Shown piece by piece: positions 58,003-64,000 of a stretch of DNA of 64,000 nucleotides. The stretch is from Rhizophagus irregularis (taxonomy: Eukaryota > Glomeromycota > Glomeromycetes > Glomerales > Glomeraceae). The stretch lies in the NCBI RefSeq assembly GCF_026210795.1, contig NC_089460.1:682001-746000 (forward strand), given 5' to 3'. Below the pieces are notes generated by a model, which worked only from the letters and a program-made list of their open reading frames with translations, had not been told where the DNA came from and searched no databases. Position numbers and translations under genes: made by a program. Positions within the stretch are counted from its first letter, which is position 1. Each line of letters opens with the position of its first letter.

Positions 58003-60988
58003 TTATCGTTGTCTTTTACCTCCTGTTGACATTAGAACTAATTTTTTCTTTTTATGTTTTTTACCAACATAAATTTCTTCTTCTGGAAGATTCCATAATT
58101 CTTCTTTATTATCTTGTTCATTTGAATCCTTTTCTTTAGCAACATTGGCAAAGGATACAGCTGGCGTTCCCCAGACTGTTCTTGGTCCATCATATTGATC
58201 ATTGTTTTTTCGATTGTCATTATCAGAAGATTCAGTAATTTTTATTGGTGTGTTTGTGTTACTACTAGTAGATTCATTATATGAATAAGGTTGGAAAAAT
58301 GGATCCGAACTAATAGATTCCTGTTGCATATCTTTGCTACGTCGTTCTTTGTTAACTGCCTGTTCGTGTAACCATTCTTCTTTACGTGCCTTTTCTTTAC
58401 GGCGATTGTAACGTTGTTTTAATTCGTCTTTTTTTTTAAAAATAATTAATTTAAAATAAATAAATATATTGTCAGATAAAAAAATTTACATATATCAATA
58501 ATTGACAGATAAAAAAAAAAATTTATCACATACTTTCAAAAATCTTTAATGAATCATCTGTAACGAATCCTTTCAAATCTACTTCTAGAAAAGTTACATC
58601 ACAACTCAAAGGTAAATGACTAATATATTTAAACCGTTTACGAAGTTCCTTTAATAAATTTATTATAAGTTAATATTATATATTAAAATATTGAAAGAGT
58701 TTTATTTAAAATATTTAAAAATAAATACCTCATTCATTGTAGATTCGTCAACTCCAACAATACGAACAGTTATCTCATCAGGGAAATTATCATAAGTTCC
58801 AAATTCCTGTTTTAAAACTCGAATGTCTAATGGATTCAAATAAATGTGTTGTCCATCTTCAGATTGATAATAATAATATGTCTTATCATCAACAATTAAA
58901 TCCTTTGTAGTCTTAATTTTATGTTTCTCATCAGGTTTTAATGGACTTATATTTGCAATATGAGGATGATCTTTAAAATCATCTGGTAAAAAGGAAGGTG
59001 GACTATTATTAATATCATTATGTGATGCATCATTTTTATTATTTTTATTATCTATATTCACAGCTGCTACTTCTGGTTCGACTGAAAAAACTGAATTTAA
59101 TGATTCCATCGTATCTTTAACCTTTCTATAATCTAATTCCGCCATTTCTAAAATTTCATGAGCACGTCGTTCGGATTCAAGTGAAGCTTTAGTGGAAAAC
59201 ATTTCTAGAGCCTCCAAATGTTCCTATTAATTATAAATATGACAATTAATATAACAAATTGCAAACCAAAATTTACACATGATTATAGATAATACCTCAA
59301 CATTGACTATAGCCATTTCAATGAATGGAATTTCTTCATTAGAATTCCAATCATGAGCTTCTTGTAATGCATTTTTTAGGTCCTTTAAATCATGATTATA
59401 TTCATTTTGTAGATAATCGAATGAAGCAAGCATTAATTTCGAAAATGTAAGAGCATTAGGAGTAAAATGCCAAGGAACATTAATATTGTTGTCATGGTCA
59501 TGAAGTGGCCAAGTTGGTGAACGCGGAAGTGCAATAGTTGAATTCTATTATTAAATGGTAACATATATTTTTAGAGATTTCGAACAACCCAAATTTTTTT
59601 GATAACAGGCATTTTTTTCCCTTACCATAGGTCGTTGAATAAGTCGCATAGTAAGTTTCTCTTCTCCTTCTAACAATCCACCATCTCCCACTTTCCCTAT
59701 AGTCCTAACAGCCCAAAATCTAACACTTTTAAGATCCTTAGCATATACGGAATCCCAACAAATAGGACATTTGCGCCATTTTTTGTTAGGCTTCTCGTTT
59801 TCATCATTCAATTGCAAATAATGAATAATACAAGCTAAGCAAAACGTGTGACCACATTTAGTTACACGAGCTGCAGTAGGTTGTTGTAAACAAATTGGGC
59901 AACTGGGAGTATTAGGACTAGTAATAATCTAATTTTAAATGATAAAATTTTAAAAATTATATATTGCTTATACATAAACAAATTCATGTTTAGCTTACCA
60001 CTTGTTCAATATCTTCCCAGTTAAGTAAAATATCTAAAAAAAAAATCAAAGGGTTATTATTATAATGAAAATTATTAAACCAGTTAAAAAAGATTTTATA
60101 ATGATAAATCACCTGGATCAACTTGATAAGCAGTATAATCACCCATCGATTTAACAAGAAATCTAAAACTATAATATAAAACCATACAACCAATTAATAT
60201 CAAAATATTATCATAATTAATATACTAATGATAAATACTTACTTGGCATTCAAAAAGCGTTCTTTATTATATGGTTGGTAATTAACTGTTCTCTGTCTTC
60301 GAGGAGTATTAGCTTGATAACTTTGTCTTGGTGGAAATGAGAAATTCAAAAGATGATTAAGAGAGATTTGGCCCCTTCTATTAGGAGCACCATAAGCCTA
60401 AAGAAAAAAAAGAATTGTATTAAGATTATTAAAATTATTAAAAATTAAATTAGTAAAATATATTCAATATGACATACCATGTAACTCGGATCGTTAAGAG
60501 ACAAATCACTAAGATTAGTTTCGACTACATCAACAGAATGATCTGTCTCTTGAGCTTGATTTATATCAGTCTCGCTTGTGGAAGAACTGCTGCTATTTCT
60601 GTCGCTATTTTTAACATCATCCAATTGATTCCGATTATGATGATGATAAGAATGACGATTTTGCTTACGTCGAGGATTATTCCTGTTTACGTTCAAACGG
60701 GCTAAAATAATTTGATAATCAAAAAAAAAACAAATCAGCATAAAATAATAATTAATTATACTTGAAATAAATAGTATAATTTAAATTATAAATACCATTT
60801 TGATCCCCTTGTGAATGAAAATTTTGATTCCTAAAGTTATTTTTTCTTACTTCAGGCTGGAGCGAGCTCTGATTCGATACGAAATTGCGACCGGACGAAC
60901 GTTGAACACGTGAGATAGATGGCGAAGAAGTGGTGTTTGTCCTTGTTGACATGTTTTGTGGAACGAATGCACGTGCGTTGGCATTCAT
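58003..60988 (-). CDS. RNF10/Mag2-like RING E3 ubiquitin ligase, ten exons
   Basis: Exons (minus): 60988-60796, 60701-60478, 60397-60243, 60168-60113, 60033-59999, 59928-59626, 59544-59296, 59223-58729, 58648-58534, 58427-58003; all introns GT..AG and phase kept, about 749 aa. A disordered N-terminus (Ser/Asn/Arg-rich) is followed by ISLNHLLNFSFPPR, SMGDYTAYQVDPD, WEDIEQVV, a C3HC4 RING with C231, C234, C246, H248, C251, C254, C275 and C278 (CPICLQQ..KCGHTFCLAC..CPIC), then WAVRTIGKVGDGGLLE, a coiled-coil segment, YYYYQSEDGQHIYLNPLDIR and KYISHLPLSCDVTFLEVDL. That order is characteristic of RNF10 (animals) and Mag2 (yeast), which ubiquitinate 40S ribosomal proteins on stalled or collided ribosomes. 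The C-terminal KKHKKKKLVLMSTGGKRQR is basic. Confidence 0.88.
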
Positions 60989-62094
60989 GGTGATAATTTA
61001 GATGAGTATAATTATAAATACGCGGATTATTTGGTTTTCTTGGAGAAAATAATAATAAATAATTCCAATTACTTATTGCTATAATGGTTGCTAAAGATAA
61101 TACAAGTATAAGTGGGTATAACCAATTTGGTGGATACAATTTGTGATGATATAAAATATCGTTTGACCTTTTCCGAATTTTCGGAAATGTCAAAAAGAAA
61201 ATTGGGAAGTAATGAAGAAACCAGTTTCCTGAAGTTCTCTCGGAACTAACAATGTAATTTGACAATAATAATAAAAATAATGTGTGCTCCATTTAGTAAA
61301 AGAAAATAAACTCCATGCTGGGCAAATAAATAAAAAAAATAAATAAATAAAATAAAATAAATACTATATATATAAAAAAATTAAATAAAAAAATTAAAAA
61401 TTAATAAATTAAATAATTAAAGGTAAAAATTATTAAATAAATTAAATTATGTTAGGAAAGAACAAAAGATTAGTCCTTTCTTTTTATTACTTCTTCTTTG
61501 GAAACTGGTAACTTCAAAAAAAAAAAGATCTTGAATAAGTGTCAATTAAAAGTATTTAAACACTTGTAAGAAACGCAGCACTTTTGAACAAAGTTATGGA
61601 TAGAAATTATTAAAACTTTGTGGAAATCAAGAAACTTTTTTTTTCCCCTTAGTTTGGTTGCTAAGTAAACGCAGCCTCTTGTAAACAATTAATGGCTTGA
61701 CACTGTTAGTAAAAACTCAAAAGTTTAAGAACTTGCACTATTTGCGCTGTTCAAGTTCGAAGAGAAATAATTTCTCACGAAATCAACTCTTAAATGAAAT
61801 TACTTCGGCATTGTGTCATTTGATCACAATCTGCGCATATTGTAAAGTAGCAAATTTTCATTGGACGATTAACCCGAAAAATCACGTGCGTTATTATTTT
61901 ATAATATACACTATATATTTGATTAATAATAATAATGACAAATACAAAGAATCTAAATTTATAAAATAAATATAGACAACAGACGAGCGAATTTTGTGTT
62001 AGAACCATCTCCGACCAATAGAGATTATATAATAAACCTTACTAAAGTTTTTAGAATAAATTGTTTTTTTTTTTATAATTTTATAATTTTATCA
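60989..62094. other. spacer between RNF10-like and PEX11-like genes
   Basis: Likely promoter of the RNF10-like gene. An open frame on the minus strand (61292-60852) with hydrophobic stretches overlaps the first exon in another frame; I consider it incidental. A/T homopolymers at 61320-61430. Confidence 0.45.
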
Positions 62095-63062
62095 TTATTC
62101 ATTTGTTGCTTTCCACGCGCCGACCAGTTGATAAAAAGCGGCAAGTGTACCAAAGATACCAACACCAATATCAGGAAAAGATGAATTTTCGATTGACCAA
62201 TGCATCTATAAATTTGATAAATTGATTAATATTGATTAATAGAAATTAAAAATAAACGCGTAATTACGTACTGTTAATGGTAAATAACCGATGTTAATAA
62301 TTGTATCTCTTATAATTCTTTCTCCTGCTTTTTTAATCTGCCGTTTTTCCTTCCTAATATCATCTTCATCACCATCTACTTTTTTGATAATATCACGACT
62401 TCGTCTTTTATATAACTTCCATTCTATGGCAAGATGTAAAAATTGGAGAATGACATGAACTGCCCAAAAGCGGCAGCTCCAAACTCCAATCTTATTCATT
62501 CGAGCTTCAGAAATAGAAATAACTTCGTGATTTGCAAGCCACCAAATATGTTCGAGGGGATAATAAAAAATCATGGTAAGATTTTGAATACGTTCAATTT
62601 GTAAAAGTAATGAAGATACTGGTGGATGGTGTTCAATATGAATCATCCATTGAATCAATGGAAGAAGACCATAAAACCTTCATATTTGGTAATGAAAGGG
62701 ATCAGATAATTTATTTAGATTGATACCGTAATGAATTTGCTGAACTTACCTAAGGAAGATTCTAAAATCAGTTACCGGATTATTTAAGTTGACAATACGT
62801 TGAGCCCATGACTCCTTACCAATACGATTGAAAAACCATATTAAAATTTTCGAATAATATTGAACAAACTATATAATATATATAGATATTTTAGAAATAT
62901 TTTACATATAATGAATAAAAAATAACACGAAACTATTACCATCAAAATTTTGTCAGTCCCAGGTACTGAATTCAAGAATTTTACAAGGCGGTCAATACTT
63001 GGATTTGGTTGAAAATTGCCGGCTACGGCCAATGGGTTAGAAAGTCGGGAGAAGATTGGCAT
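62095..63062 (-). CDS. PEX11-like peroxisomal membrane protein, four exons
   Basis: Exons 63062-62940, 62868-62750, 62677-62272, 62205-62095, all GT..AG introns in phase, about 252 aa. N-terminal SIDRLVKFLNSVPGTDKILM, FVQYYSKILIWFFN and WAQRIVNLNNPVTDFRIFLR give the conserved amphipathic helix and FR(k)FLR-like block of the PEX11 family. A middle with EHIWWLANHEVIS and WAVHVILQFLHLAI follows, and a C-terminal membrane segment IGVGIFGTLAAFYQLVGAW. PEX11 proteins elongate peroxisomes before division and are membrane-bound. Length matches the family (about 230-260 aa). It is transcribed in the same direction as the RNF10-like gene. Confidence 0.88.
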
Positions 63063-63900
63063 TTAAACTCGTGTAAATTGTAAATGATTTTTCCAAGTTT
63101 CAACAAGATCTAAATCTATCAATCAACATAAATGTAAAATGAGAGACACGTGCGTTTCACAGATCATTCATTAAATCATATGATATTTTTACATCTTTTC
63201 AATTAACCCAGATTGGAGAACTCATTGAAAAAGATTGGTGATATAAAAGTTTCCCTGAGTTAAAAAAATGACATTCGTGCTTATTCCCATAATTAGTTCG
63301 GTAAATAAGTAAAGTATATCTTAATATCGTCTTATACCAAATATATTATAAATATTACCTAATCATTTTAATTATTTTGAAATTTCCCACGTCTAAAATC
63401 GTATGTTGCGACGTGTGAATTTCAATTGATGAATTGGACAAGGTCGAAAAAAATTTGGAACTTACGATAGGACTTGGGCCAATTGGAGATAGTCTAATGA
63501 TTCTAAGTATTTTATAGTTCATCCATTCGACAATTGTATTAATTAGATTGAAGTAGTATCGCATAAAATACCGCAACCCGTGTATTATAGGTATAATGTT
63601 AGTGTGTATTCAGAGATACTATATAACTCCTCAGCGTAAAAAAAAGCTCAGGCATATACAAAATACGATTTAGTACACCCTAGTATCCCAACATTATCAA
63701 AGAATTTAATATGCGAAAATTTAAAATCTTTAAAATCTAATATAATTTTATAATTTTTGTAAATTTAATATAATTTTTGTTAAATATATAATAGATCAAA
63801 TTATTACATAATCAATATATGAATATATGAAGATATATCCTACATTATATGCAGTAAATTAAAGACGGTTACTTGATGGACATTGGGAAGTTGGAAGCAC
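63063..63900. other. upstream flank of PEX11-like gene
   Basis: Probable promoter region. No gene; the minus-strand frame 63355-63576 has no motif. Confidence 0.4.
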
Positions 63901-64000
63901 TTTTGGACTTCCAATTCTTCCAATTCCAATAATACTATTAATTCCAATAGTTTTTTCAATTCAAATAATACTACTAATTCCAATAATACTTCCAATTCCA
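63900..64000. repeat. minisatellite of AATTCCAATAATACT-like units
   Basis: About five degenerate units (CCAATTCTTCC, AATTCCAATAATACTATT, AATTCCAATAGTTTTTTC, AATTCAAATAATACTACT, AATTCCAATAATACTTCC). Continues past the window end. Confidence 0.65.

Noticed and set aside
60852-61292. 146-aa hydrophobic minus-strand ORF upstream of the RNF10-like start
   Set aside because: Overlaps the first exon out of frame, no motif, AT-driven hydrophobicity. An upstream ORF is possible but unsupported.
1-64000. tRNA or rRNA genes
   Set aside because: No cloverleaf with A/B boxes or rRNA-like block was recognised by eye; a tRNA scan would be needed to exclude them fully.

Overview
The window is eukaryotic and fungal. 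It is very AT-rich, its genes are split by short (about 45-90 nt) GT-AG introns, and its conserved genes are typical of fungi (RNF10/Mag2-type RING protein, PEX11-type protein, ML-domain protein). The kinds and density of decayed lineage-specific ORFs (CRN/PD-(D/E)XK-like, coiled-coil/gag-like, ML-domain, helitron DUF6570-like) and the wealth of hAT, MULE, pogo/Tigger and fold-back elements best fit an arbuscular mycorrhizal fungus (Glomeromycotina, Rhizophagus-like). That assignment is inference from gene content; no search was run.

Layout. 1-9 kb: decayed lineage-specific genes (a CRN/PD-(D/E)XK-like pseudogene, coiled-coil remnants, a hAT transposase remnant, an 8-exon frameshifted gene, and a gene split by a 526-bp fold-back element). 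9.3-12.2 kb: a nest of fold-back elements. 12.2-16.3 kb: decayed coiled-coil/gag-like gene carrying several small DNA transposons. 16.6-21.4 kb: a whole MULE with about 670-bp terminal inverted repeats. 21.4-24.4 kb: AT-rich, nearly empty. 24.4-27.8 kb: frameshifted unknown gene, helitron remnant, ML-domain gene. 29.2 kb: interstitial telomere-like tract. 29.8-32.0 kb: pogo/Tigger transposon with TA target sites. 32-41 kb: AT-rich, with fold-backs and one decayed ORF. 41.1 kb: small two-exon conserved-looking gene. 42.0-44.3 kb: complete hAT transposon with an unbroken three-exon transposase and perfect 8-bp target duplication. 45.8-48.9 kb: coiled-coil membrane protein gene (one homopolymer frameshift). 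53.9-56.0 kb: six-exon coiled-coil gene. 58.0-61.0 kb: ten-exon RNF10/Mag2-like E3 ligase. 62.1-63.1 kb: four-exon PEX11-like gene.

The window therefore has two compartments: a repeat graveyard (about 1-40 kb), in which almost every ORF is broken, and a host-gene compartment (about 41-63 kb) with intact spliced genes, invaded once by the hAT element. The host genes do not form a pathway. The most notable material is in the repeats: at least three small hAT-like families recognised here by matching termini and 8-bp target duplications, a MULE whose transposase start codon and first intron lie inside its terminal inverted repeat, nested fold-backs sharing a common core, and a pattern of premature stops suggesting C-to-T (RIP-like or methylation-driven) mutation.
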